The notes under the pieces are model-generated. The model saw nothing but the letters and a program-made list of their open reading frames with translations. It was not told the DNA's origin and searched no databases. From CAZJOD01 sp964547525 (lineage in GTDB: Bacteria; Bacillota; Clostridia; JAAYHZ01), in contig CAZJOD010000045.1 in assembly GCA_964547525.1 (NCBI GenBank), positions 1 to 23,541 on the forward strand: a stretch of 23,541 bases of DNA, read 5' to 3'. This document shows positions 15,199-23,510 of the stretch, piece by piece. The first letter of the stretch is position 1, and every line of letters starts with the position of its first letter. The position numbers and the translations under genes are program-made.

Positions 15199-16719
15199 TT
15201 ATATCACCTCCATCGGTAATGCAAAAATAAATTCTGCACCGGTTCCTTCTAAACGATTTCGCGCCTTTATATTTCCCCCGTGGGCTTTAATAATTGCATC
15301 ACAAATCGAGAGCCCCAAGCCGATTCCATGATGAGCATCCACGTGTTTTGAATTGGATGTATAAAACATTTTAAATATATTAGGTAAGTCGTTTTCAGAG
15401 ATTCCTTCACCCTCATCTGAGATCGTAAAGATAGCGCTATTAATGTTTTTGTCTAAAAAGACAGATATCTTAATCTCTTTACCGGGAGGAGTATGTTTGA
15501 TAGCATTATCTAACAAATTTATCAGAACCTGTTCTATTAACTTTGCATCCATAGGCACAAACATAAGTTCTTCCGGTATGCATATAGATATATCATAATG
15601 TGGTGATCTTTTCATAATATGACTTATTGCCCCTCCAATGACCTCTTCTACAGCTTCGGGTTGCTTATTAAGTATAAGTCTCCCTTCTTGTAGCCTTGTA
15701 AGACCCAATATATTTTCTACTAAGGAATGTAGCCAATCTGCGTCATTAAATATCTGTTCCGCCAGATTATATCTTGGATCATCGTGGTTTGTCATATCCA
15801 TTAATATCTCAGATGTCCCCATGATACCTGATAAAGGGGTACGAAGGTCATGAGATATGGCTCTTAATAAATTACCCCTATAACGTTCCTGCACAGTTTC
15901 TTCACGATATTTTAATCGTTGTTCAGCAGACCTAAATCTGTCCATAGCTAAAGCGGTACTTTCTATCATGGCACGTAATAAACGTGTTTGGGCATCATTC
16001 ATTAATTTAGCTTTCTCTAAAGGAATGCGTATTATACCCAAAATGTTATCTCTACCATATATCAACCAATTATGAAATTCCGCATCTATATAGTGACCGG
16101 TACGCAATCCTTCAATTTGATGTTTTATATCATCTGCATTAGAAACCTTGCGATGTATTTGTTTTTCAGATGATACTTGCTGCACAAAATTATTTTCAGG
16201 ATATCCGTCTTCATCAAAGCAAAGACATGCCGCCTTACAATTGATAGTATCGCTTATAATTCTAATTGTAATACCGGCAATGTCATGTATATCTAAAGCA
16301 TCAGTCAGATAATTAGTCAATGTATAAAGTGCTTTTGTTTCAGCTTCTTTTTCATGAGATTGAACAGCGTTTTGTTTAACATGGGATGTTAATGTACTAG
16401 TAAGAATGGATGTAATTGTCATAATAATAAATGTTATAACATAGCTCGGATCGTAAACGGTGAATGTATAATACGGCTCTGTAAAAAAGTAATTAAAAGT
16501 AAAGGTCGCTACCACCGATGCAACCATACCATAAATATAACCTTTTGTAATATATGCTGTTAATAAGACTCCAAGCAAATAAACAATTACTACATTTGTT
16601 TCCGGAAAGCCTATGTTTCTAAATAGATACCCAATAACAGAAGCCAAAAATATTAAACCGGCAATTAATGAAAAATTTATAAAAACACTTATTAATATTT
16701 TCAATTGTTTTTCTGTCAT
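15199..16719 (-). CDS. kdpD: KdpD-like sensor histidine kinase lacking N-terminal KdpD domain
   Basis: A 506-residue kinase. Four helices of the DUF4118/KdpD type (about 10-112, with FNYFFTEPYYTFTVYDP) lead to a GAF-like domain (about 130-255), then the kinase core: His290 in ISHDLRTPL, the N box LINLLDNAIKHTP, DEGEGIS and GLGLSI. E. coli KdpD is about 894 residues and begins with a KdpD sensor domain and a USP domain; both are missing here. A shortened form of this kind is known in some Gram-positives. The ATG at 16719 is preferred over a GTG three codons upstream because GGGGTGG stands five bases before it. It is probably the first gene of a kdpD-kdpE unit. Confidence 0.92.
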   Translation of the reverse strand: MTEKQLKILISVFINFSLIAGLIFLASVIGYLFRNIGFPETNVVIVYLLGVLLTAYITKGYIYGMVASVVATFTFNYFFTEPYYTFTVYDPSYVITFIIMTITSILTSTLTSHVKQNAVQSHEKEAETKALYTLTNYLTDALDIHDIAGITIRIISDTINCKAACLCFDEDGYPENNFVQQVSSEKQIHRKVSNADDIKHQIEGLRTGHYIDAEFHNWLIYGRDNILGIIRIPLEKAKLMNDAQTRLLRAMIESTALAMDRFRSAEQRLKYREETVQERYRGNLLRAISHDLRTPLSGIMGTSEILMDMTNHDDPRYNLAEQIFNDADWLHSLVENILGLTRLQEGRLILNKQPEAVEEVIGGAISHIMKRSPHYDISICIPEELMFVPMDAKLIEQVLINLLDNAIKHTPPGKEIKISVFLDKNINSAIFTISDEGEGISENDLPNIFKMFYTSNSKHVDAHHGIGLGLSICDAIIKAHGGNIKARNRLEGTGAEFIFALPMEVI

Positions 16720-16907
16720 TAAGACCACCCCATAACAATTATCAACCTACATATACATAAGTTTAAGTTGAGAAAAAACTATAAATAATTTTATTCGAAT
16801 TAAACATTTTATAATGTATTATTATCATACCATTAAAATATTATATATTTTAACTTAGTATTTAAAATGTTTTTTTATTATATAGTTTAACATTTTTTTA
16901 TGTAAAT

Positions 16908-16936
16908 TTAACAATATTTTTATTTTATGATATACT
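16908..16936 (+). promoter_or_regulatory. Promoter of the yjbQ-tfoX unit
   Basis: TTAACA (16908-16913), a 17-base spacer and TATACT (16931-16936) form a good vegetative promoter 47 bases before the yjbQ start. Confidence 0.55.
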
Positions 16937-16983
16937 TATTTTATAGTTTTGACATTATTAATAATAAAGAAAGGAACAATTCG

Positions 16984-17400
16984 ATGAAAAGCTATCGAAA
17001 AGAACTTCGTTTTAACCTCCCTTCCAGACGTGGGTTAATCAACATAACACCTCATGTTGAATCAGCTGTGCGAGAATCAGGTGTAAAAGAAGGTTTTGTA
17101 TTGGTTAATGCAATGAATATAACCGCTTCCGTATTTATTAATGACGATGAATCCGGTCTTCATCACGACTTTGAAGTATGGCTTGAAAACCTCGCTCCCG
17201 AAAAGCCATATAGTCGTTATCGTCATAACGGTTACGAAGATAATGCGGATGCACATCTGAAAAGAACAATTATGGGTCGGGAAACAGTGGTAGCTATCAC
17301 AGAAGGAAAACTTGATTTCGGTACATGGGAACAAATTTTTTACTTTGAGTTTGACGGGAAGCGTGAGAAGCGTGTTCTTATAAAAATCATCGGCGAATAA
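16984..17400 (+). CDS. yjbQ: YjbQ/UPF0047 family protein
   Basis: A 138-residue protein matching the compact UPF0047 family: an N-terminal beta region with RRGLINITPHVESAVRESG, then VNAMNITASVFINDDESGL, HHDFEVWLENLAP, NADAHLKRTIMGRE and the end GKLDFGTWEQIFYFEFDGKR. Members trimerise and have been reported to have weak thiamine-phosphate-synthase-like activity (E. coli YjbQ); physiological role is unclear. The ATG at 16984, after AAAGGA, is chosen over an upstream ATG at 16927 that has no ribosome site and would add 19 unrelated residues. TfoX-C follows after 12 bases in the same direction. Confidence 0.9.
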   Translation: MKSYRKELRFNLPSRRGLINITPHVESAVRESGVKEGFVLVNAMNITASVFINDDESGLHHDFEVWLENLAPEKPYSRYRHNGYEDNADAHLKRTIMGRETVVAITEGKLDFGTWEQIFYFEFDGKREKRVLIKIIGE

Positions 17401-17412
17401 GGAGTTTTTTTT

Positions 17413-17667
17413 ATGGGAGAATTATCAACTTTGCCAAATATCGGTAAGAAACTGGAAATGCAACTTAACCAAGTAGGCATCATGACGGTAGATCAATTTA
17501 AAGAAATAGGAAGTAAAGAGGCGTGGCTACGAATATTAAGCATGGATCGGTCAGCTTGTATCTTACGTTTATCTGCTCTGGAAGGTGCTATACAAGGTAT
17601 CCGCCGGAATGATTTAGATCAAAAGACCAAAAACGAATTAAAAGCTTTTTACCACGAACATAAATAA
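17413..17667 (+). CDS. TfoX/Sxy C-terminal-domain protein
   Basis: An 84-residue protein corresponding to the C-terminal domain of TfoX/Sxy only. It begins LSTLPNIGKKLEMQLNQVGI, a helix-hairpin-helix-like start typical of this domain, followed by TVDQFKEIGSKEAWLRI and a segment with ALEGAIQGIR. In gamma-proteobacteria full TfoX activates competence genes; stand-alone C domains are widespread in Firmicutes and have no proven function. A structural DNA- or protein-binding role is plausible. The ATG follows AAGGAG. Likely co-transcribed with yjbQ. Confidence 0.9.
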   Translation: MGELSTLPNIGKKLEMQLNQVGIMTVDQFKEIGSKEAWLRILSMDRSACILRLSALEGAIQGIRRNDLDQKTKNELKAFYHEHK

Positions 17668-17721
17668 AAATACATCGCTTAAAACAAATGAGCAATGCAT
17701 TTTATGATAGAAATTATTTAT

Positions 17722-17885
17722 TTACGGTTCCCAATGGAAATTTTTATCTATTGGAAACATGGGTCTTTTAATATTCTTAAAATCAAAACTCTCCATACTA
17801 CAGTGAAATCTTTTTCCATTGTTTTAACTTGACTGAACGAATTGGTTTCTTGTCTTAGAGATCCTACAATTATTTTTTTCTTCAT
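17722..17885 (-). pseudogene. Deletion remnant of an M81 (MlrC-like) metallopeptidase gene
   Basis: On the minus strand an ATG at 17885 opens KKKIIVGSLRQETNSFSQV and KTMEKDFT, which resembles the N terminus of M81 (MlrC-like) peptidases (v-G-x-x-q-E-t-N-t-F-S-p-v). After about 33 codons a shift of frame gives MESFDFKNIKRPMFPIDK followed by NFHWEP and a TAA at 17722, which resembles the family's C-terminal end (R-R-P-x-x-P-L-D). So start and end of the gene are both present but about 450 codons between them are gone. Family recognition is from memory and needs a search. Confidence 0.5.
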
Positions 17886-18118
17886 TGATTATTTTCCGCC
17901 TTTAAAAATTTGTAAAACACATATCGCATAAGTCCGGCTTTATCATAAATTTTAAATGATTAACATAACTTGCGGTATATATACCATAGTAACATCATGT
18001 CCATTTAAAGACAATATAGTTAAGCTTGCAATACATTATTGCTTTTTCATGCTTTTGCATTATTATAATATTAAGTTACAGGTTAAATTATAGATATAAT
18101 ATACAATACAAAAATCGA
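17886..18118. other. AT-rich intergenic stretch
   Basis: Between the M81 remnant and the promoter of the next gene I see no coding frame, convincing terminator or structured RNA. Confidence 0.4.
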
Positions 18119-18147
18119 TTGAACCGGTAAATTTTATGCTGTATAAT
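18119..18147 (+). promoter_or_regulatory. Promoter of the 608-residue protein gene
   Basis: TTGAAC (18119-18124), a 17-base spacer and TATAAT (18142-18147) are near consensus. The leader to the ATG at 18271 would be about 117 bases and has no evident hairpin. Confidence 0.6.
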
Positions 18148-18270
18148 GTGTTTATAAAAATATATACGGCCGGGTCGGTTAATATAATTTATAGTATAAT
18201 CGGTATTTAATAATACAAATTATAGTAGTAGAATATTAAAATATGTAACAATCCAAAATAGAGGTAATGT

Positions 18271-20097
18271 ATGATATATGACTCGCTAAATATAAAAATG
18301 GCAAAAAGGTTGACTGAAAAGAGCAGCCATATGGTTCCGGAGCCTACCGGAATAACATATGAACTTTATATTGATATGGCGGAGAAAATTATACGTGAAA
18401 TGGTAGCAGCAGGTCGGCAAGAATCGGACGGTTTGATTACCGATGTAAATCCAATGCCGGATCCGACCAAAAGGCAGATTTATTATTGCCACAGCACTGC
18501 ACGGTTTGTAGGTGCCTTGGGCAATTTGATACAAGAAGGTCGCTGTATTGATTTATCAGATTGTCTCATATTATCATACGAGTTACTCCTATCGCTTCTC
18601 AATAAATCTCCGTCAAACTATTCGCCTGAATTTTGGATAAAGGAAATGTTATTCGCTCATAACGCTATAAAAACAAGAAAACTTGTATCTGAACACAAAA
18701 TATTGAATTGGGAAAACATATGGAATAACCATCAAGCACCTATGTGTTATAACTGTGGATTGACTGACCATAAATACAACGGATGGGTATTTGCGGTAAT
18801 CGGAGAAATGATGAAGTTATCCTCCGGTTTTAAAGGGTGTATGGAAACAATTGAACATGGGATTGAAGTTTTATTGAAATTAATTACAAAAGACAGTCTT
18901 TACTGTGAAATACACGAACCTATAACTTATGATTTGGTTGTTCGCCAACAGCTGGACTATATCCTTCAATTAGGTTACAACGGAAAACACAAAGACACCT
19001 TGGAAAATTTGTGTGAATCAAGCGGGTATTTGACTTTATTACTTCAATCAACTACTTTTCACGCTCCCTTCGGTGGACGCAGCAATCAATTCATATTTGT
19101 CGAAGGACACATGGCGGCTTTATTTGAAAGCAGAGCTTTATATTATATGAATAAAGGTTGTTATGACATAGCGGGTGTATATAAAAGAGCCGCACGCAAA
19201 ACAGTTGACTCTATAAAATTTTGGGTTTCATTATCACCTCACAGACATATAAAGAATTGCTTTGATCCCCTCCTTGGACACGGAGTTGACTCAGGTGGTT
19301 TTTATACGGTTTACGGAGCTTTAGCCGCATCATTGTTTATGATTGCCGCAAAAACAGCTCGTTTTTCAGACCTATATGTTGAGGAACGTATTACACCGGT
19401 TGAAACATGTGGATATGTAGTGAAATTGCATCCTGAATTTCACAAAGTTTTTGCAACATGTAAAGGTTATCATATAGAAATTGATACCAAAGCCGATTTA
19501 CAAAAGGATACAACCGGATTCTGCAGGTTACATAAAGCGGGAATTATGCCGGAAACTGCATTATCTATGGGAATAACCGCAACACCCAATTATACTTTCA
19601 ACATACCCGGGATACCAAAACCATTATCAAATCTCTGCATCGGACCTGTCGACCTTGATGAAAAAGGCTTGGCACTATCGGCTATGAGTGCGGAGATCAC
19701 AAATATTCGGTTGAATATAATAAATCAAAGTGACGACCGTATTGAATTTGATGTCGAGTATTTTACAACACTTTGGTGTGAACCGCTAAAAGAAAAATAT
19801 ATTTTAGACGATACAGGAGTATTATATGAAGTTTTCTTGCCAAAAACAGTAAAAAATACTATGATTTCTGTTCCTATAATTAAAACTAACGGTCTTTACG
19901 ATTCGGAAATTTATTTTTCACATAATCATCTGATGGTAAAATTCATGAATCATACATATACGGTTGGTATACTTGATTCGGCTGATATAAAAATAGATTA
20001 TAATCAATTATATGCCAATCGAAACGCAGTATATTATATGGCTGTAATTAATTTTAAAGACAGTGTCGATAACAAAATAAAATTTGAAATTTTATGA
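18271..20097 (+). CDS. Uncharacterised protein, possible alpha/alpha-toroid carbohydrate-active enzyme
   Basis: A 608-residue protein without signal peptide or transmembrane helix, so probably cytosolic. Residues about 20-370 are mainly helical, with a pattern of paired helices and aromatic/His/Asn-rich turns. A block FHAPFGGRSNQFIFVEGHMAA (trimmed: PFGGRSNQF then EGHMAA, about 268-285) recalls the G-G-R-S-x-x-x-x-x-x-E motif of bacterial proteins related to alpha/alpha-toroid polysaccharide-processing enzymes, and the rest (about 375-608) looks beta-rich, as in their C-terminal sandwich. I cannot assign an activity. AGAGGTAATGT precedes the ATG. It is transcribed alone and ends before a two-way terminator. 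The neighbouring AraC regulator and URO-D gene might belong to the same carbon-use locus. Confidence 0.65.
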   Translation: MIYDSLNIKMAKRLTEKSSHMVPEPTGITYELYIDMAEKIIREMVAAGRQESDGLITDVNPMPDPTKRQIYYCHSTARFVGALGNLIQEGRCIDLSDCLILSYELLLSLLNKSPSNYSPEFWIKEMLFAHNAIKTRKLVSEHKILNWENIWNNHQAPMCYNCGLTDHKYNGWVFAVIGEMMKLSSGFKGCMETIEHGIEVLLKLITKDSLYCEIHEPITYDLVVRQQLDYILQLGYNGKHKDTLENLCESSGYLTLLLQSTTFHAPFGGRSNQFIFVEGHMAALFESRALYYMNKGCYDIAGVYKRAARKTVDSIKFWVSLSPHRHIKNCFDPLLGHGVDSGGFYTVYGALAASLFMIAAKTARFSDLYVEERITPVETCGYVVKLHPEFHKVFATCKGYHIEIDTKADLQKDTTGFCRLHKAGIMPETALSMGITATPNYTFNIPGIPKPLSNLCIGPVDLDEKGLALSAMSAEITNIRLNIINQSDDRIEFDVEYFTTLWCEPLKEKYILDDTGVLYEVFLPKTVKNTMISVPIIKTNGLYDSEIYFSHNHLMVKFMNHTYTVGILDSADIKIDYNQLYANRNAVYYMAVINFKDSVDNKIKFEIL

Positions 20098-20340
20098 AAC
20101 TTTTATTTATTTTTCAATTATTATAATGATTCTACAGCAAAAACTTTATTTCATTTCAATAAACAAAAATTGTTGAACCATAATTAAAAATAAATTGGTA
20201 AAGGTGAAGATACTTTAAAATGACAAACGGTAGGATGCCGTTTAAGCGGCATCGGTATACCCCGGCTCATAGTAAGTGAGTTATAGCAAAGTAACAATTT
20301 TATATTAAATTCAATTTATGAACTTATTGTAACTTTGCAC
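20098..20340. other. Intergenic stretch with two hairpins
   Basis: GATGCCG (20234-20240) pairs with CGGCATC (20247-20253). Further on GCAAAGTAACAAT (20286-20298) pairs with ATTGTAACTTTGC (20326-20338) with one mismatch, around an AT-rich loop of 27 bases. These lie between convergent genes and beside the terminator at 20341. They could form a 3' UTR structure, a small RNA or an old inverted-repeat element; I recognise no known RNA family. Confidence 0.35.
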
Positions 20341-20373
20341 ATTAAAAGAGGCGGATTCTCCGCCTCTTTTAAT
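20341..20373. terminator. Bidirectional intrinsic terminator
   Basis: ATTAAAAGAGGCGGA (20341-20355) pairs perfectly with TCCGCCTCTTTTAAT (20359-20373) around a TTC loop, giving a strong GC core and T-runs on both sides. It serves the converging 608-residue protein and AraC genes; the right arm touches the AraC stop codon. Confidence 0.9.
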
Positions 20374-21296
20374 TACACTGCAGGCTTGTTAATCGGCTTG
20401 ACAGGCCTTCCCTCAATATACCCTCGGTAACCCATAGGTTCAAGTTGTATTTCGGGAGCATCTTGATCTGCCCATTCATATCCGTATATTTGGGGATTAA
20501 AGTTTTTTATCTGTTCCCAAAGATCTCCTATAGCATCAGAAAAGTTTTCATCTTCAAAGGGCGGTCCTTGAAAAATCATCATTTTACATGGAGGTAAATC
20601 TATGATTTCAAATCCTGCAGGTATCTCACCGCTATAGTCGGCAGGTACTTCAACCCCTTGGGTATAATATGAAGTTCCCACAGGGCGGAAGCTGTCCGGC
20701 ATCCACATACCTACAGGTTCATACAAGGCATTTTTTATATTGCATAAAATTCCCCATACATCACATCCGGTTTCTTCACAATACTCAAAATAATCGGCTG
20801 CTTTTTTCGCGCGTTTCAAAATAAGCTTTCTGGCAGGACGATCCATAATCTGAACAAAAATTGCATTCATCGTGCTACATCCTTTCTTACATGTATTTTG
20901 AAGGTGATATTTTTTTACAATACTTGGTGTAAAAAGATTAAGCGGTTTCGGATCCTTAGAATATTTCTTAGGTGTAATACCGAATTCTTTAAAAAATGCA
21001 CGTGTAAATCCTTCATGAGAATCGAACACATACTCTAATGCGATATCTATAACTTTAACCTTCTCATTACATAGTTTTAACGCTCCTTGTGATAAACGAA
21101 GACTTCTGATATATTCAAAAGGTGTTTTACCGGTTAAATCCTTAAACATTCGCGCGCAATGATATGGAGAATAACCGGCAGCTTTCGCAAGTTGTGTTTG
21201 AGTTATAGGTTCTTTTATATGTTCTTCTATATAAAGCTGCATCCTTGCAACCGCTTCAATGAACCGGTCGTCTTGAAAACCGTCGCCGTTAATCAA
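20373..21296 (-). CDS. AraC-type regulator with GyrI-like effector domain
   Basis: A 307-residue protein. The AraC HTH pair is N-terminal (about 12-112): ITQTQLAKAAGYSPYHCARMFK and, for the second motif, KVIDIALEYVFDSHEGFTRAF, ending GITPKKY. The C-terminal part (about 145-300) resembles a GyrI-like/AraC effector-binding domain (PVGTSYYTQGVEVP, then IDLPPCKMMIFQGP). This order resembles Rob and similar ligand-responsive activators. The start is TTG at 21296 with AAGGAGG upstream, the usual AraC N terminus. It follows the URO-D gene by 91 bases in the same direction, so both may be in one operon. Confidence 0.88.
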   Translation of the reverse strand: MINGDGFQDDRFIEAVARMQLYIEEHIKEPITQTQLAKAAGYSPYHCARMFKDLTGKTPFEYIRSLRLSQGALKLCNEKVKVIDIALEYVFDSHEGFTRAFFKEFGITPKKYSKDPKPLNLFTPSIVKKYHLQNTCKKGCSTMNAIFVQIMDRPARKLILKRAKKAADYFEYCEETGCDVWGILCNIKNALYEPVGMWMPDSFRPVGTSYYTQGVEVPADYSGEIPAGFEIIDLPPCKMMIFQGPPFEDENFSDAIGDLWEQIKNFNPQIYGYEWADQDAPEIQLEPMGYRGYIEGRPVKPINKPAV

Positions 21297-21387
21297 ATTT
21301 ACTCACCTCCTTTACATATTGTAACAACCCCGCTTTTAATTTTCTTGACTGTCATTGCGAAAATAATCAGGTTTAATATCAAATTTT

Positions 21388-22467
21388 TTATCGATTAACT
21401 ACCGTTTCAACCAATGCTTTATACTGTTGAAAACATTTTTCCCCTTCACCAAATATATACGGTGAAGCGGTCGGACATACTATTAAACCTTTCCCGTCGT
21501 CGAACGCATCATGTATCAGATTAGTAACTTCTTCTCTGATCTCGTCCGGAGTACTTTCATACATATGAGAAATTTGTATGTTTCCTTCCATACATATTTT
21601 ATTTCGAATAATCTTTTTCGCTTCAGAAGCCGTTATATCCCCCATAGGTGGAGCTTCAAACGGATGAAGTACATCCGCACCCATATCTACAAATCCTTGC
21701 AATACTTTTTTAATTGATCCGTGACAGTGAATATGAACATATCCGCCGGCATTATGAATCAAATCAATAATCGGCTTGTCATATTGAACATTAAAATCAT
21801 AAAAATCCTTTTCACCATGCATGGGTGGAACAATGTATTCCTCACCCAACATACTAAAATACGGACCTATTCCGTTTTCAACAAGTTTTTTTACAGCTCT
21901 AATCAGTGTATGCATACGTTTTTTACACAATTCGTAAATAATATCTCTATCGGTAATAGACATAATGGCAAAATTCTCCGATCCCATCAAATCCGCTACA
22001 AATCCTGCCGGATTTAATCCTAAATGGACTTCTATAATCCCTTTGTCTCCCATATTCTTAATTTCTTCAAAAAAATCAGATGGATTTCCGGGTATTATAT
22101 CCGCATCCGGTAGTGATAAATATTTTAAAGCATCATCATAGTCTTTTATATAATGAGTTTCCAACATATTAGGTTTTCCTGTCAGATTTGAAAAAAGTGA
22201 AGAAGTAAGTTTACCCTTCGGTGTTGTCATAGTCGTTATTACTCTCTGGTAATCCGACGAATACGGTTTTACCATTTTCTCTAATTTATATGCATAATCT
22301 ATACGCCACCCTGTCCATGCTTTTTTATGGTCGGTATACATTTGCATAAATTTTTTCAATTCGTCATATGTGGGATCGTTGAGCGGATATGCTGTTCTTG
22401 TATAAACTGCAGGTCTGTCTATTTCCTGTTGTCTGTAACAACGTTCAAGTCTTTCTCTGGAATTCAT
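21388..22467 (-). CDS. URO-D superfamily protein (uroporphyrinogen decarboxylase/methyltransferase-like)
   Basis: A 359-residue protein of the URO-D superfamily TIM barrel. Evidence: N-terminal NSRERLERCYRQQEIDRP, the usual start of methyltransferase-type members; HIHCHGSIKKVLQGFVDMGA (about 246-265), equivalent to the H-x-C segment that binds zinc in MtaA/CmuA-type enzymes; and MGADVLHPFEAPPMGDI, the usual end of the barrel. These relatives either decarboxylate uroporphyrinogen III or transfer methyl groups to coenzyme/corrinoid acceptors. There is no heme gene and no corrinoid protein nearby, so I favour the methyltransferase-like group, without proof. AAGGAG precedes the ATG. The AraC gene follows. 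Confidence 0.85.
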   Translation of the reverse strand: MNSRERLERCYRQQEIDRPAVYTRTAYPLNDPTYDELKKFMQMYTDHKKAWTGWRIDYAYKLEKMVKPYSSDYQRVITTMTTPKGKLTSSLFSNLTGKPNMLETHYIKDYDDALKYLSLPDADIIPGNPSDFFEEIKNMGDKGIIEVHLGLNPAGFVADLMGSENFAIMSITDRDIIYELCKKRMHTLIRAVKKLVENGIGPYFSMLGEEYIVPPMHGEKDFYDFNVQYDKPIIDLIHNAGGYVHIHCHGSIKKVLQGFVDMGADVLHPFEAPPMGDITASEAKKIIRNKICMEGNIQISHMYESTPDEIREEVTNLIHDAFDDGKGLIVCPTASPYIFGEGEKCFQQYKALVETVVNR

Positions 22468-22526
22468 AGTAGGTCTCCTTGTAAAAACGTAAATTTATAA
22501 TGTATGATTACTAATTATAACGGAAT

Positions 22527-22596
22527 TTACTGTAATTGAAAATGTACATTTATATAAAATATATCAGCTATTACTGCAAAAAGAGTCTTACAGTAA
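22527..22596. promoter_or_regulatory. Repeated TTACTGTAA palindromes in the divergent gap
   Basis: TTACTGTAA (22527-22535) recurs as its reverse complement TTACAGTAA (22588-22596), and a half copy TTACTG stands at 22571-22576. Another imperfect palindrome, GTAACT/AGTTAT, lies near 22661-22678 just downstream of the SBP promoter. These may be operator sites for the adjacent regulator; chance in AT-rich DNA cannot be excluded. Confidence 0.35.
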
Positions 22597-22628
22597 AATC
22601 ACATATATAATTTGTTAATTTTAACATA

Positions 22629-22657
22629 TTGAATATGTACTTTTTATAAGATATAAT
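22629..22657 (+). promoter_or_regulatory. Sigma-A-type promoter of the solute-binding-protein gene
   Basis: TTGAAT (22629-22634), a 17-base spacer and TATAAT (22652-22657) form a strong promoter, with a leader of about 43 bases before the ATG at 22707. Confidence 0.7.
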
Positions 22658-22706
22658 AATGTAACTGATATAAGTTATACTTTATAATATAAATGGAGGA
22701 TACATA

Positions 22707-23450
22707 ATGAAACATTTAAAAAAATTGATTTTAATCGTATTAGCTATGAGCATACTGTTTGCAATGAGTGCATGTGCACGTAGAGATGACGGCAAACTTA
22801 TAATGGCAACCAATGCTGCGTTCCCACCGTATGAGTATTATGAAAATGGTGTCATAGTAGGGATAGATGCCGAAATAGCACAAGCTATAGCCGACAAACT
22901 CGGATTAGAACTTGTGATTGAAGATATGGAATTCGGTTCTATTATTACAGCTGTTCAGTCCAGGAAAGTGGACATGGGTATGGCCGGTATGACAATTACC
23001 AAAGAAAGATTAGTAAGTGTAAATTTTTCAACACCCTACACAACCGCATCACAAGTAATTATAGTAAAAGAAAACTCTAACATTACCGGACCGGACGATT
23101 TAGCTGATAAATCAGTTGGTGTTCAAGAAAGCACAACCGGTGATATCTATATTACCGACGAATATCCCGATGCTGATGTTCAACGCTACAGTAAAGGTGT
23201 GGAAGCTGTTCAAGCTTTGATACAAGGTAAAGTTGTAGCTGTTGTTATTGACAGTGAACCGGCAAAAGTATTTGTTAAACAAAATTCCGGACTTAAGATT
23301 TTACCCGAAGCTTACACGATAGAAGATTATGCAATTGCTGTTTCTAAGAAGAATAAAGATCTGCTTGAGAAAATTAATACCGCTTTGGCAGAACTGACGG
23401 CAGACGGAACGATAAAAAGTATTATAGACAAATATATCTCTGCAGATTAA
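22707..23450 (+). CDS. ABC transporter amino-acid-type solute-binding lipoprotein
   Basis: A 247-residue periplasmic-type binding protein (SBP_bac_3 family). The signal peptide ends in the lipobox MSAC, lipidating Cys23. Family blocks are visible: ATNAAFPPYEYYENGVIVGIDAEI in part, KLGLELVIEDMEF, MGMAGMTITKERLVSVNFS (Arg that grips the ligand carboxylate, then FSTPY), and GVQESTTGDIYI. This family usually binds polar or charged amino acids such as Gln, His or Cys-type ligands; the exact one is unclear. GGAGG precedes the ATG. The permease and ATPase usually follow, but the window ends 90 bases later. Confidence 0.93.
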   Translation: MKHLKKLILIVLAMSILFAMSACARRDDGKLIMATNAAFPPYEYYENGVIVGIDAEIAQAIADKLGLELVIEDMEFGSIITAVQSRKVDMGMAGMTITKERLVSVNFSTPYTTASQVIIVKENSNITGPDDLADKSVGVQESTTGDIYITDEYPDADVQRYSKGVEAVQALIQGKVVAVVIDSEPAKVFVKQNSGLKILPEAYTIEDYAIAVSKKNKDLLEKINTALAELTADGTIKSIIDKYISAD

Positions 23451-23472
23451 TCCGTTAAATTAGAACAGTAAC

Positions 23473-23510
23473 AATATAATTTTCAGAATATAATTTTCAG
23501 AATATAATTC
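23473..23510 (+). repeat. Short 14-bp tandem repeat after the SBP gene
   Basis: AATATAATTTTCAG is repeated perfectly twice and partly a third time (about 2.7 units). It probably arose by slippage. The last 20 bases contain GGGGGCGGT, which may be the left arm of a hairpin that continues beyond the window. Confidence 0.7.

Noticed and set aside
16720..16728. GTG start for the kinase gene three codons upstream
   Set aside because: It overlaps the GGGGTGG site placed for the ATG at 16719.
16811..16822. ATAATGTATTAT, similar to the core of the MarR palindromes
   Set aside because: The outer G/C bases are missing and it lies in very AT-rich DNA, so chance is more likely.
22561..22600. Possible riboswitch ahead of the solute-binding gene
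   Set aside because: It lies upstream of the predicted promoter, so it would not be transcribed with the gene; only short palindromes are seen.
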